Part shown: positions 1-7,667 of the stretch, piece after piece
How the letters are laid out: each line of letters opens with the position of its first letter
Position numbering within the stretch: the first letter of the stretch is position 1
NCBI RefSeq assembly: GCF_900103615.1
Contig: NZ_FNGW01000014.1
Coordinates: 1-50,435, forward strand
From: Romboutsia lituseburensis DSM 797
GTDB lineage: Bacteria; Bacillota; Clostridia; Peptostreptococcales; Peptostreptococcaceae
Direction: 5' to 3'
DNA: 50,435 bases
Position numbers and translations under genes: made by a program
Notes under the pieces: model-generated
What the model was told of the DNA's origin: nothing
Database searches by the model: none
Seen by the model: only the letters and a program-made list of their open reading frames with translations

Positions 1-61
1 GAGTATAAAACACAGTTATTAAATATAGTATTTTCAATGTTTTCGTTCAATATTTTTTAAA

Positions 62-83
62 ATTGTCAGTAGCTATTGTCAGT
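62..83. repeat. Two ATTGTCAGT direct repeats (putative integrase arm sites)
   Basis: ATTGTCAGT occurs at 62-70 and again at 75-83, 13 bp apart. The same word occurs beyond the integrase stop at the other end of the window (50305-50341), also with 13-15 bp spacing. Short direct repeats on both sides of a core next to a tyrosine integrase gene are typical of arm-type binding sites of attP. Plasmid-like iterons are the alternative reading, given the adjacent DnaA boxes. Confidence 0.55.
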
Positions 84-113
84 TTTTATTCTTAAAAAGT
101 AAAAACCACATAT

Positions 114-133
114 TTATCCACATTTTATCCACA
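114..133 (+). other. Tandem consensus DnaA boxes
   Basis: TTATCCACA, the consensus DnaA box, occurs at 114-122 and 125-133, so the two copies are 11 bp apart, one helical turn, on the same face of DNA. They sit in an AT-rich gene-free segment beside direct repeats. This could be a replication origin or a DnaA-regulated site. No Rep gene is adjacent; the replisome organizer is about 41 kb away in window coordinates. Confidence 0.5.
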
Positions 134-136
134 CAG

Positions 137-165
137 TAGGGGCTAGATTACTAGCCCCTATTTTT
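137..165 (+). terminator. Rho-independent terminator
   Basis: A perfect 10-bp stem (TAGGGGCTAG / CTAGCCCCTA) with loop ATTA is followed by TTTTT on the plus strand. If the genome is circular this would end transcripts coming from the plus-strand repressor-integrase side. Confidence 0.75.
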
Positions 166-424
166 AATTATATTTCTCTTTCAAATATTGTAAACATAAT
201 ATATATATTTTTTTATATAAATTAGTTTTTATATATAGACATGCACTTTTTCAATGTCATTTCGCATACGTATATATTAACTAGCAAATAAATTAGTATA
301 CGCTTCTAAACTGGTTTAGAAAATTTAGTTGCTGATTAGTTAATGGTTATATACGGTCATAGGCATACTCTATGTATTTAGAATATGCCTATTTTTATGT
401 CTAAATAAAAAGAAGTTACCTACA
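166..424. other. Gene-free segment with hairpins
   Basis: There is no convincing coding frame. The segment is very AT-rich and ends in two hairpins: a plus-oriented one at 359-396 (ATAGGCATA / TATGCCTAT followed by TTTTT) and a minus-oriented one listed separately at 405-438. The plus-oriented hairpin has no gene upstream of it inside the window, so a short untranslated transcript is possible but unproven. Confidence 0.45.
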
Positions 425-438
425 TTATGCAGGTAACT
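405..438 (-). terminator. Terminator of the ATPase operon
   Basis: The minus strand reads AGTTACCT, 9-nt loop, AGGTAACT, then TTCTTTTTATTT. The stem overlaps the stop codon of the 425-2710 gene, so termination is placed immediately after translation ends. Confidence 0.75.
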
Positions 439-2710
439 TACATACAAAACTAGAATATCCAGTATCTTCATTTTTAATTAAACATAGAGCATGATATCTT
501 TCTAGCTCTGCTAAATCTGTTTCAGTATATCCATCTTTTTCAAAATACCTCTTAAGTTCATTATATACTTTTATATCTGTCCCTTGGATCAGTAAGAAGG
601 ATGCTCCAGATGCCAAAATACTCTTTTGTAAATTCTTAGTGCATTGGTCCAGATAATGAAGTGATAAAGTAGGTGTTAAATTAAACTTCCTACATTCTAC
701 TAATATATCTTCCATTAGCAACTGACAATGATAACTTTGATGTATTTCATTTATGAATAATTCTGTTTGTGTCTGTGTTGCCCCCTGCTCTTTCGCTATC
801 CATATTTTTTGTAAAAAGAATGTAGCTAGTAAACTTCTCATAGTTTTGCTGAATTTCTTAGCTGGTATCTTAATTAATATAACCTTGCCTTCATTTATAG
901 CTTTTATAAAATCTATATTATTTGAACTTTCATTTACATATGCTAATTTAGTAAAAATACTAGAGCTTTTAAGCTTACTTATCCTATCTAAAATTCCATC
1001 TATTTTAGTATCTGCATTTTCTATAGTTCCATTTTTTCTTTTAGATAGTTCTTCCAAGTCATCTATTTCATCTTTTAAAAGATCAGTTGCTGTTTTAGGA
1101 AGCCTAGATATTGTTTCATCTCTCTTTTTAGGATTCTTAAGAATATCTATAATATCTTTTAAACTAGAGTATTGATTAACTCTAAAAACTATAGTAGCAG
1201 CTGCATTTAAATATCTAAGCATTCTAGGTGTTAAAGTACTGTTAACATCATTTATTGTATCTAAGAGCATATTATATTGTTGTGCTTTCTGCATACATAC
1301 ATCTACTTTTTCGTATTCTGTCATGCTATCATTATAACTATATTCATCATATGAAAATGTTTGAAGCGTCTTAGGATTAGTACAATCAATTTCAATTAAT
1401 CTATCTGGAGGAGTTATAGCCTTTATACTGTCTGCTAATTGACACTTATCTATATAATCTTCAACTATAAGTCCTCTACCAGCTTTTATAATATCCTTAG
1501 CTAAATTAGTCATGTAGTAATCCTTACCAGCTCCCATAGGACCTAATAGTACTCTACCCATTCTTTTCATTTGTTCATCTGTAGAATAATAAGTCATTTG
1601 TTTATTATCTTTAACTTTGACATCACCTATTCTAACATCACCATTTTCTAAACATCTTGGAGCTCTTAATTCTAGTATCTTATTATGTTTAATATTTTTA
1701 TGTTGCTCAATGATATCTTTGCCAGCAACATTAATAAATTTTCCAGCTTCTAAAACAGAGGTATAATTACTTTTAACTTTTATATCATCCTTATAAAAAT
1801 CTAAATCTTTTTTAACTTCTTGCATTTCTAATTCATTATCTCCATTTACACTGCTAAAAGTATTGTACAAAGTAGTACAAAGTTGATTTTCTCTATCTTT
1901 ATTATCACTTTTAGCTATAATTATAGCTTGAGTTTTGATAATATCGCTCTTAGTTTTTCTAGTAGTGCTAGTAGATGTCTGCTTATCAAAAGGCACAATC
2001 ATATTAACATTATTTGAAGATGTGTTTAAAAAGGCATTTAAAAGACCGTTTATAAAATCAACTAAAAATTTTAACGTTATAACACCTAAATCTATAATAT
2101 TTTTAGATTTTTTTAAGTTTATACCTTTTTTAAAATTACATAAAGCTTCTCTAGAACTAATTTTAAAATAATTTTGTTCTTTTTGGCTCATAGGTATGAA
2201 GTTATAAAATATACCTACTGCTTCATCTGTTTGTAAAATTTCTAAAATACTCATATTTGCATTTAGCAAACTATTGTTTCTTTTATCTACATTTAGGCTT
2301 AATACATCGTTAAGTTTATATTGAAGTTGATACTTAGTACACTCATTTATATTTATAGGCAAACTATCAACTTTATTAATCTCCACATTTTTCCAAGTTT
2401 CCGATAACTTGGTTTTTACTTGACTATAAAAACATGAAGGTACTATAAAGTAAAATTCCGTACTTTGCTTACTTATATGAATGTAATAACTAAGTTTTAA
2501 TTTACTTTCTATTATAAGCTTCTTATTCTCTATTCTAATTAATTTATCTAGCTTTTTATACATTGTATTAGCTAACACTAATATCTTATCTGTATTTGTA
2601 TTCTTGCAACTCTTAGAAGGTATTACTTGGATATGTGTATACTCTGCTTTATTTACTTCTATACATTTAGACAATTTTATAGATATTCGTTTTTTAAACA
2701 CCGAATACAA
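425..2710 (-). CDS. TraG/VirD4-like (HerA-FtsK superfamily) ATPase
   Basis: A 761-residue protein. The N-terminal half is lysine- and asparagine-rich and unrecognised, with one hydrophobic stretch near residues 205-230. The C-terminal half carries a Walker A motif (GPMGAGKD, about 390-397), a Walker B-like strand ending LFINEIHQ (about 655) and a segment resembling the C-terminal part of TraG/VirD4 coupling proteins. This family uses ATP to move DNA or protein through type IV secretion-like channels. Residue N stands where Asp is usual in Walker B, which is also seen in active family members. Translation appears to begin at TTG, overlapping the upstream 83-aa gene by 17 bp, so the two are probably coupled. 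It is unexpected in a phage. It could be a remnant of a conjugative plasmid or an independent membrane machine; no relaxase is present. Confidence 0.75.
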   Translation of the reverse strand: MYSVFKKRISIKLSKCIEVNKAEYTHIQVIPSKSCKNTNTDKILVLANTMYKKLDKLIRIENKKLIIESKLKLSYYIHISKQSTEFYFIVPSCFYSQVKTKLSETWKNVEINKVDSLPININECTKYQLQYKLNDVLSLNVDKRNNSLLNANMSILEILQTDEAVGIFYNFIPMSQKEQNYFKISSREALCNFKKGINLKKSKNIIDLGVITLKFLVDFINGLLNAFLNTSSNNVNMIVPFDKQTSTSTTRKTKSDIIKTQAIIIAKSDNKDRENQLCTTLYNTFSSVNGDNELEMQEVKKDLDFYKDDIKVKSNYTSVLEAGKFINVAGKDIIEQHKNIKHNKILELRAPRCLENGDVRIGDVKVKDNKQMTYYSTDEQMKRMGRVLLGPMGAGKDYYMTNLAKDIIKAGRGLIVEDYIDKCQLADSIKAITPPDRLIEIDCTNPKTLQTFSYDEYSYNDSMTEYEKVDVCMQKAQQYNMLLDTINDVNSTLTPRMLRYLNAAATIVFRVNQYSSLKDIIDILKNPKKRDETISRLPKTATDLLKDEIDDLEELSKRKNGTIENADTKIDGILDRISKLKSSSIFTKLAYVNESSNNIDFIKAINEGKVILIKIPAKKFSKTMRSLLATFFLQKIWIAKEQGATQTQTELFINEIHQSYHCQLLMEDILVECRKFNLTPTLSLHYLDQCTKNLQKSILASGASFLLIQGTDIKVYNELKRYFEKDGYTETDLAELERYHALCLIKNEDTGYSSFVCKLPA

Positions 2711-2945
2711 GGTTTCCTATTATTTTTATAAGCAGATATATAGCAGGACTTAATGTTGCTACTTTTTTACCTTTATCATATCCAAATACATACAGTATAA
2801 GAGCTACCATACCAACTATTAAACATGTATTAAAGCTTAGATCACTTACAAGTTGTAAAAATGAATGCATAGATTGTTCGAACCATCCATTAACCCAATT
2901 TTCTATCCAGCCGAATACATTATGAACACTTAAATAATCAAACAT
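2694..2945 (-). CDS. Small membrane protein, 83 aa
   Basis: A 83-residue protein with an N-terminal aromatic-rich amphipathic part and two hydrophobic segments (about 34-52 and 60-80) separated by a short basic loop containing GYDKGKK. A strong ribosome binding site (GGGGGG, 8 nt spacing) precedes ATG. It overlaps the ATPase start by 17 bp and follows two other small genes on the same strand, so it is likely an integral membrane partner of the ATPase. I do not recognise the family; small subunits of type IV secretion systems look similar in size and topology, but that is inference. Confidence 0.7.
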   Translation of the reverse strand: MFDYLSVHNVFGWIENWVNGWFEQSMHSFLQLVSDLSFNTCLIVGMVALILYVFGYDKGKKVATLSPAIYLLIKIIGNLVFGV

Positions 2946-2966
2946 ATTATAATCCCCCCTATTATT

Positions 2967-3083
2967 CTATTTCCATCTTGTAAATTCTTTTCCGCACTTA
3001 TTGCAGATACAAATATATCTATCTTCTCTTTCCTCTATAATAGTGTAGTCGTTAGTTTCATAACATTTATTTGCCCAATCCAT
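2967..3083 (-). CDS. Zinc-knuckle mini-protein, 38 aa
   Basis: A 38-residue frame from ATG at 3083, preceded by AAGGGGG at good spacing. It contains C-I-C-N-K-C-G near the C terminus and an acidic-basic middle, which looks like a single zinc knuckle or half a zinc ribbon. It sits tightly between two membrane-protein genes on the same strand with the same type of G-rich ribosome binding site, which is the main support for it being real. The function is unknown. Confidence 0.6.
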   Translation of the reverse strand: MDWANKCYETNDYTIIEEREDRYICICNKCGKEFTRWK

Positions 3084-3099
3084 ACTTATATCCCCCTTA

Positions 3100-3495
3100 T
3101 TAAAGTTTTATCATTTCAAATAATCTTGGATAAATCATTATGAATATATAACACATCCAATATTGTACCCCAGCTAAAGAAGCTTGCTTGAAATTAGCAC
3201 CACTTAGCATTTCTTCTACTAATCTTTTGAGTCCCATGCCTAAGCATCCCCATTTAGCAAAGCTCTTTAATAACTCTATCAATTGACCGAATGTAGCATC
3301 TAGTGAAGCTTCCATACTATCTGCAAATACAAAATTCATGTTATAGTTTAGTAATAATGCTGTGACTAAAATTAACTTACAATACATAATTTTATTTTCT
3401 TTTATGTGATCTAAAATTTTCTCTACTAATGATAGATCCTCTTTTCTGAACTCTCCAAATTTATATACTTTTGTATTATATTTTCCTAGTAACAC
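3100..3495 (-). CDS. Membrane protein, 131 aa, pilin/VirB2-like topology
   Basis: It starts at GTG (3495) with AAGGGGG 8 nt upstream. Residues 1-35 are charged, a hydrophobic segment follows at about 38-58 and may be a signal or anchor (possible cleavage after VFADS), then a soluble amphipathic part and a C-terminal hydrophobic segment (about 108-128). The size and two-segment layout resemble VirB2/TrbC-like or small channel subunits. It is first in the operon 3495-425 that ends with the TraG-like ATPase. The assignment is structural analogy only. Confidence 0.6.
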   Translation of the reverse strand: MLLGKYNTKVYKFGEFRKEDLSLVEKILDHIKENKIMYCKLILVTALLLNYNMNFVFADSMEASLDATFGQLIELLKSFAKWGCLGMGLKRLVEEMLSGANFKQASLAGVQYWMCYIFIMIYPRLFEMIKL

Positions 3496-3559
3496 TGTAT
3501 AATCCCCCTTAGTTTAGGCAAAAATATTCTTATAAATAATTTTATCGGAGGTAATTTAT

Positions 3560-3625
3560 ATGGATATTCTTTGGTTTACTGCATTTGGTGTAATCGGTAC
3601 TGCTCTAGAAATGTTAATGAAATAA
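3560..3625 (+). CDS. Tiny hydrophobic peptide, 21 aa
   Basis: The ATG at 3560 is preceded by a near-perfect GGAGGT with 8-nt spacing and opens a 21-codon frame: an acidic start (MDIL), a hydrophobic core with two glycines, and LMK at the end. It is divergent from the 3495 gene and followed by about 200 nt of gene-free sequence and a terminator hairpin. A short membrane peptide with a long 3' region is the layout of type I toxins, but no antitoxin RNA can be shown. The ribosome binding site is the strongest evidence. Confidence 0.35.
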   Translation: MDILWFTAFGVIGTALEMLMK

Positions 3626-3875
3626 TTAATTTACGTGATTTATAACTCTTAATATCTTCTACTAAAACACATCTTAAGAAATTTATAGGTTTTTTTATCG
3701 TTGGTATAAGTGCAGATTTGTTTTCGCACTATTGATAGGTTAATTAGAATTATTTTGAAGTTTTAGAAGGGTTTTAGTAATATTTGTAGAAATATATCTA
3801 AGAATTATAATATTTTATTATAGTTCTAGTGTTAGGCTTCCATGGCTCTTGGTCGGGTAATGGAAGTCTTTTAAT
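3626..3875. other. Gene-free segment ending in a hairpin
   Basis: No coding frame is supported. A weak stem AGTGC/GCACT lies near 3711-3732. A stronger stem GGCTTCCAT (3835-3843) with ATGGAAGTC (3860-3868) is followed by TTTT on the plus strand and could end the transcript of the 21-aa peptide. Confidence 0.45.
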
Positions 3876-4037
3876 TTATTCATCTTTTATTGATTGTTTT
3901 TGGTCAAACTTTTCCTTTAAAAGGCTTTTCATATAAGCACTTTTTCCTATTGTTTCTGATTCACTCTCTAAAAAATCATGTAGCATAAGATCATTAACAT
4001 TATTCTCTTTAAAACTAAGAGTAACCTTTATAGCCAT
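3876..4037 (-). CDS. Ribbon-helix-helix-like small protein, 53 aa
   Basis: A 53-residue frame from ATG at 4037 with AAGGAGG upstream. The opening strand (MAIKVTLSFK) followed by two predicted helices (NDLMLHDFLES and SAYMKSLLKEKF) is the pattern of short ribbon-helix-helix DNA-binding proteins common on clostridial plasmids. Such proteins usually bind operators as dimers and act in copy control, partition, mobilisation or autoregulation. It lies upstream of the membrane/ATPase block on the same strand, so it may regulate that block. The specific target is unknown. Confidence 0.6.
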   Translation of the reverse strand: MAIKVTLSFKENNVNDLMLHDFLESESETIGKSAYMKSLLKEKFDQKQSIKDE

Positions 4038-4119
4038 GTTTTTTCCTCCTTTTTCTGTCTCTTTACTCCATCTTATGCCGCTTTACATCCAAAGATGTCT
4101 GTCCTATAAAAATTTTCAT

Positions 4120-4157
4120 AAAAAAATAACCCTCAAGTATTAATACTCAAAGGTTAT
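4120..4157 (-). terminator. Strong terminator after the lipoprotein gene
   Basis: Two 15-nt arms (4126-4140 and 4143-4157) pair completely, counting G-U pairs, with a 2-nt centre. On the minus strand they are followed by a run of T. It lies directly downstream of the 4167-5168 gene. Confidence 0.8.
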
Positions 4158-4166
4158 ATTATATAT

Positions 4167-5168
4167 CTAATTTTTCAAACTTGGTAGAACCCAAACATCA
4201 CTAGACTTATCTATTATTTGATTAGCAGGTGTATTTCCAGATTTAACACTGTCTATAAGGTTTTTATCTAAAGTAAAGCTTATAACTTTACTTTCCGAAC
4301 CATCTTCCATATCTGCAACAGCCCAGTATTGGATTTCATTGAATTGATCTCCACCTTGATTTTTTATTATATCTTCTACATTAAATTCATTTTGACTTAT
4401 AGTTAGTTTATTATTTAAATTAGGCTCAATTTTAGTCTTTATTACTAGTATATCTTCAGTTATATTAGATGATAGAAATTCACCATGCTTTATAGTAAAT
4501 TTCCTATTTGAATTTGAAGTTGAATCTACGTTCCCTTCAGCAAGTTTTATAGTTCCATCAATAGCTAACGAAGAGTAGTGATTTTTAGCTTCTTTAATTA
4601 TGCCAGAAACATCATATTCTTCTATTTCAGGAACTTCTTCTTTTAATCCAAACACCTCATTTTTAGCTAAATACATAGAGTTATTTAATTCTTTAGTTAA
4701 TGAAGGTAACACTGCGTTTATATATTTTTCTAAGCTGCTATTAAGTTTAGATTGATTTTTTTCTTCTAGAGAAGCTACTATTTCGTCTGATGAATTATCA
4801 ATATTGATAGCCATGTTCTTTAGTAATATAACAGCATCTTTAAATGAGCTATTATCTATATCTTTTTCAAATACAGATATTTTATCTAATAGATCTGTAC
4901 ATATTTCTCTTGTATAATTTATCCTTTCTATAAAAATTTCTTTAGTAGTTACTTCATCATACGATAATACTTCGAAATATGTAGGTATTAAATCATTAGA
5001 TGTCAGTTTAATACATTCTGAATATTTATCCCATATAGCTTCATCACCTTTAACTGAATTATTAATTTCAATATTTTTACCATCTTCCTGAACTTTAGTT
5101 TTAGAATTACAGGCAGTTAGACTTAAAGTTATCATAGTAATAAGTACTAATATTAGAGTTTTTTTCAT
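4167..5168 (-). CDS. Secreted lipoprotein of unknown function, 333 aa
   Basis: The N terminus is a lipoprotein signal peptide: MKK, a hydrophobic core, and the lipobox LTAC with the lipidated Cys at residue 20. The middle (about 40-165) is helical and rich in Ile, Asp and Asn. The C-terminal third (about 205-333) looks like a beta-rich domain with alternating hydrophobics, similar in style to surface-lipoprotein domains that follow Gram-positive lipid anchors. AGGGGAG precedes ATG. It is monocistronic with its own terminator. As prophage cargo it is probably made during lysogeny and displayed on the host membrane, perhaps altering phage adsorption; that is inference. Confidence 0.75.
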   Translation of the reverse strand: MKKTLILVLITMITLSLTACNSKTKVQEDGKNIEINNSVKGDEAIWDKYSECIKLTSNDLIPTYFEVLSYDEVTTKEIFIERINYTREICTDLLDKISVFEKDIDNSSFKDAVILLKNMAINIDNSSDEIVASLEEKNQSKLNSSLEKYINAVLPSLTKELNNSMYLAKNEVFGLKEEVPEIEEYDVSGIIKEAKNHYSSLAIDGTIKLAEGNVDSTSNSNRKFTIKHGEFLSSNITEDILVIKTKIEPNLNNKLTISQNEFNVEDIIKNQGGDQFNEIQYWAVADMEDGSESKVISFTLDKNLIDSVKSGNTPANQIIDKSSDVWVLPSLKN

Positions 5169-5263
5169 ATATGTCTCCCCTTTATTTTAATATCAACCAA
5201 TAGTATATAATATCATCTGTGTCATATTTTGTAATTTTATGCCTAGTTTTTAAATTTTTGCAT

Positions 5264-5295
5264 AAAAAATAGGATAGCTAATCAAAAGCTATCCT
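5264..5295 (-). terminator. Terminator
   Basis: Perfect 9-bp arms AGGATAGCT (5271-5279) and AGCTATCCT (5287-5295) are followed on the minus strand by ATTTTTTATG. It lies just beyond the endolysin-like relic, so it may originally have been an endolysin terminator and now serves the 5452-7071 gene. Confidence 0.75.
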
Positions 5296-5316
5296 TTACT
5301 AATAATTTATATGTAT

Positions 5317-5376
5317 TTACTTTCCAATAAATTCTAAACATTTTCTAATGGTTTAAGCTCTATCTTTTCCTTTTAG
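5317..5376 (-). pseudogene. Relic of the endolysin gene 3' end
   Basis: This stretch is closely similar to the last 55-60 bases of the endolysin gene at 10079-10138. Both encode GKDRA-x-T-(I/V)-RKCL-(E/D)-F-(I/V)-GK and end in TAA. Here the codon after GKDRA is TAA instead of GAA, so the frame is broken, and similarity fades upstream. It is a partial duplication of the lysis gene on the far side of the 5.4-10 kb cargo. Confidence 0.75.
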
Positions 5377-5451
5377 AGCTTCTCATTTAGCGTGTTTATT
5401 CTATATACTTTATTTACACACATGTATATTCATTGTAAGCTTAATTTAGTA

Positions 5452-7071
5452 TTATCTATAGCAGCTACCACAAGGTATATATCCTTTTGATTTAGCTTGA
5501 TTTCTTGTCATTTTTATTGCACCTTTCATACCATGAGCATTAGGTGATTTATGATATTTATTAGACGATGAGCTTCCTCCGTTTGCATAAACAATTCCTG
5601 AAGTATCGCTTGTATTTCCGTTGTCATTAGAGCTTCCACCATTAGAAGTTCCGCCTGTACTTGCAGGTGTTCCTACTCCACTAGCATTTATATTCCATCC
5701 ACCTATAGTAGTGTTAGTTGCCATTACTCCACTTCCATAGAAATAATACCATTTACCTTGTATTTGTTGCCATCCTAAACTCATAGCACCGCTATTATTT
5801 AAATAATACCAGTTGCCACTTAATTGTTTCCATCCTTTAGCCATCACTCCGCTATTCTCTAAATAATACCAACTGTTTCCTACTTGTTCCCAACCTGTAG
5901 CCATTACTCCACTTCCTCTTAAGTAATACCAATTGCTACCAACTTGCTGCCATCCAGTTGCCATTGCTCCACTTTGTTTTAAGTAATACCAGTTTTTACC
6001 TACTTGTTGCCAACCAGTTGTCATTGCTCCATTAGATTGTAAATAGTACCAAACTCCATTCACTTGAGTCCATCCTTTTTGCATAACACCTGTTGAATTT
6101 AAGTAGTACCACTTATTAGCATCTTGTATCCAACCTTTTTGTTTAACTCCATTTTTATAGTAATACCAACTTCCATTTTCTTGAACCCAATTGTTTTTAC
6201 TTGAAGTGTCTCCATTTGCTACCGATTGGCCATTTATAATTAAGTTGCTACAATCTAACTTAGCAACTATATCACCAGTAACATCAGTCCTCCATATTTT
6301 AGAACCTGCAGCAGTTAATCTATTTATTGCATTTGCATTAGGATGTCCATAAGAGTTATCCTTTCCTACGCTTATAACTGCATTTTCTGCTTTAGCTTTA
6401 TTTAAAAAAGATTGTGTAGAACTATATGCAGATCCATGATGTGCAACTTTTAATATATCTACATCTGGTACTAAATTTTGAGAAACCATATCATTTTCTG
6501 TATTTTCTCCTATGTCTCCAGTAAGTAATACTTTTTTATTGCAATAATTAACTAATGTCACTACACTATCATCATTTCTATCTTCATAATCTTTAGTTGG
6601 TTGTATGAATTTTATTTCAGCTCCACCTATATTTAAATTTGTACCTGTCTTAGCATCTTTTATAGAACATCCTTCTTTACTAGCTAAATCTAACACATTT
6701 TTCCATGTCTGAGTTGTATGTGGTGCATCTGTAGGATAATAGAAGTTCTTAATATTTAGTTGCTTAAATACTTCTTGCATACCACCTACATGATCTGAAT
6801 CAGGATGTGTAGCTATAAGATATTCAATATCAATATCTTTTTCTTGATTTTTCAAATAATTTACAACACTTTTTCCATATTTGCCATCTCCTGAGTCAAT
6901 AAGCATATCAGTTCCATCTGGTAACTCAATATACGTCGCATCTCCTTGTCCTACATTAATAAAATGTACTTCTAATTGTTGAGATTTGATATCTGCATTA
7001 GACACAAATATACTTGATGTTACTAGCCCTAGTGCTAATGCACTAGCCATAATCTTTTGTTTAAATTTCAT
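5452..7071 (-). CDS. Secreted ComEC-type metallo-beta-lactamase-fold hydrolase with cell-wall-binding repeats
   Basis: The start is ATG at 7071, with TTGGAGGG 7 nt upstream; an ATG 30 nt earlier in frame lacks such a site. Of 539 residues, 1-25 form a signal peptide. About 32-285 is a ComEC/Rec2-like metallo-beta-lactamase domain with THPDSDHVGG (metal-binding HxxxDH-type motif, 88-97), LLTGD and VAHHGS. About eight 20-residue aromatic repeats (GWxQxxxxWYYLxxxGxM) follow, as in choline/cell-wall-binding repeats. A Gly/Ser linker and a C-terminal module with two Cys (IPCGSC) close it. It is likely exported and held on teichoic acid. The substrate is unknown; family members include nucleic-acid and phosphodiester hydrolases. 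Confidence 0.85.
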   Translation of the reverse strand: MKFKQKIMASALALGLVTSSIFVSNADIKSQQLEVHFINVGQGDATYIELPDGTDMLIDSGDGKYGKSVVNYLKNQEKDIDIEYLIATHPDSDHVGGMQEVFKQLNIKNFYYPTDAPHTTQTWKNVLDLASKEGCSIKDAKTGTNLNIGGAEIKFIQPTKDYEDRNDDSVVTLVNYCNKKVLLTGDIGENTENDMVSQNLVPDVDILKVAHHGSAYSSTQSFLNKAKAENAVISVGKDNSYGHPNANAINRLTAAGSKIWRTDVTGDIVAKLDCSNLIINGQSVANGDTSSKNNWVQENGSWYYYKNGVKQKGWIQDANKWYYLNSTGVMQKGWTQVNGVWYYLQSNGAMTTGWQQVGKNWYYLKQSGAMATGWQQVGSNWYYLRGSGVMATGWEQVGNSWYYLENSGVMAKGWKQLSGNWYYLNNSGAMSLGWQQIQGKWYYFYGSGVMATNTTIGGWNINASGVGTPASTGGTSNGGSSNDNGNTSDTSGIVYANGGSSSSNKYHKSPNAHGMKGAIKMTRNQAKSKGYIPCGSCYR

Positions 7072-7667
7072 ATATTCCCTCCAAATAAATTTTCTCCACA
7101 AGTATTATAAGCTAAAGTGTATGTCGTTTTTTGTATAATTTTGGTCATATTTAATATTTTTATTATTATTTTTTTAAATATTATATACCTTATATATACA
7201 TATTATTTTTTTATAAAATAATGCATTAAATCATCAGAAATTTTACTAATATATATCCATTGAGGTCGAAAAAATACCTATTGGTGCAAAATATATTGAA
7301 AAAAATCAAAAAAAATATATATTAATTTGTAGAGATAAGTCTATATTTTTTATACAGATTATCTCTACAGTTAATTTAAATTTAACAGTTGAGACACCGA
7401 GATATGTGTAAAAAGTGTAAATATCTCTTATGGAACATTGAATTAACTAATGCTCAATATTTTAAAATAGTATTTTAAATAACTTTTTTATAAGTTTTAC
7501 AATTAACTTTTTATAGGGTATAGAAATAAAAATACTTTCTATAGTTAATTTTATATGTAGATGAGTATTTATAGATGTAAAATACATAGATTTTTGTGTT
7601 TTCGGTATAGGGGAATAAATTTAAATATAACTAAGCTAAAAAATATATGCAAAAAAGAGGGGAAAAC
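7072..7667. promoter_or_regulatory. Divergent cargo promoter region with long 5' leader
   Basis: About 600 bp separate the divergent starts at 7071 and 7668. On the plus strand TTTACA (7496-7501), a 17-bp spacer and TATAGA (7519-7524) form a plausible sigma-A promoter for the amidase gene. Toward the minus gene TATAAT lies at 7104-7109 without a clear -35. Inverted repeats occur at 7328-7369 (TGTAGAGATAA / TTATCTCTACA) and 7399-7427 (GAGATAT / ATATCTC). I recognise no riboswitch. Confidence 0.5.

Noticed and set aside
753-1175. Plus-strand open frame of 140 codons opposite the ATPase
   Set aside because: It has no ribosome binding site and is a mirror of the ATPase coding frame.
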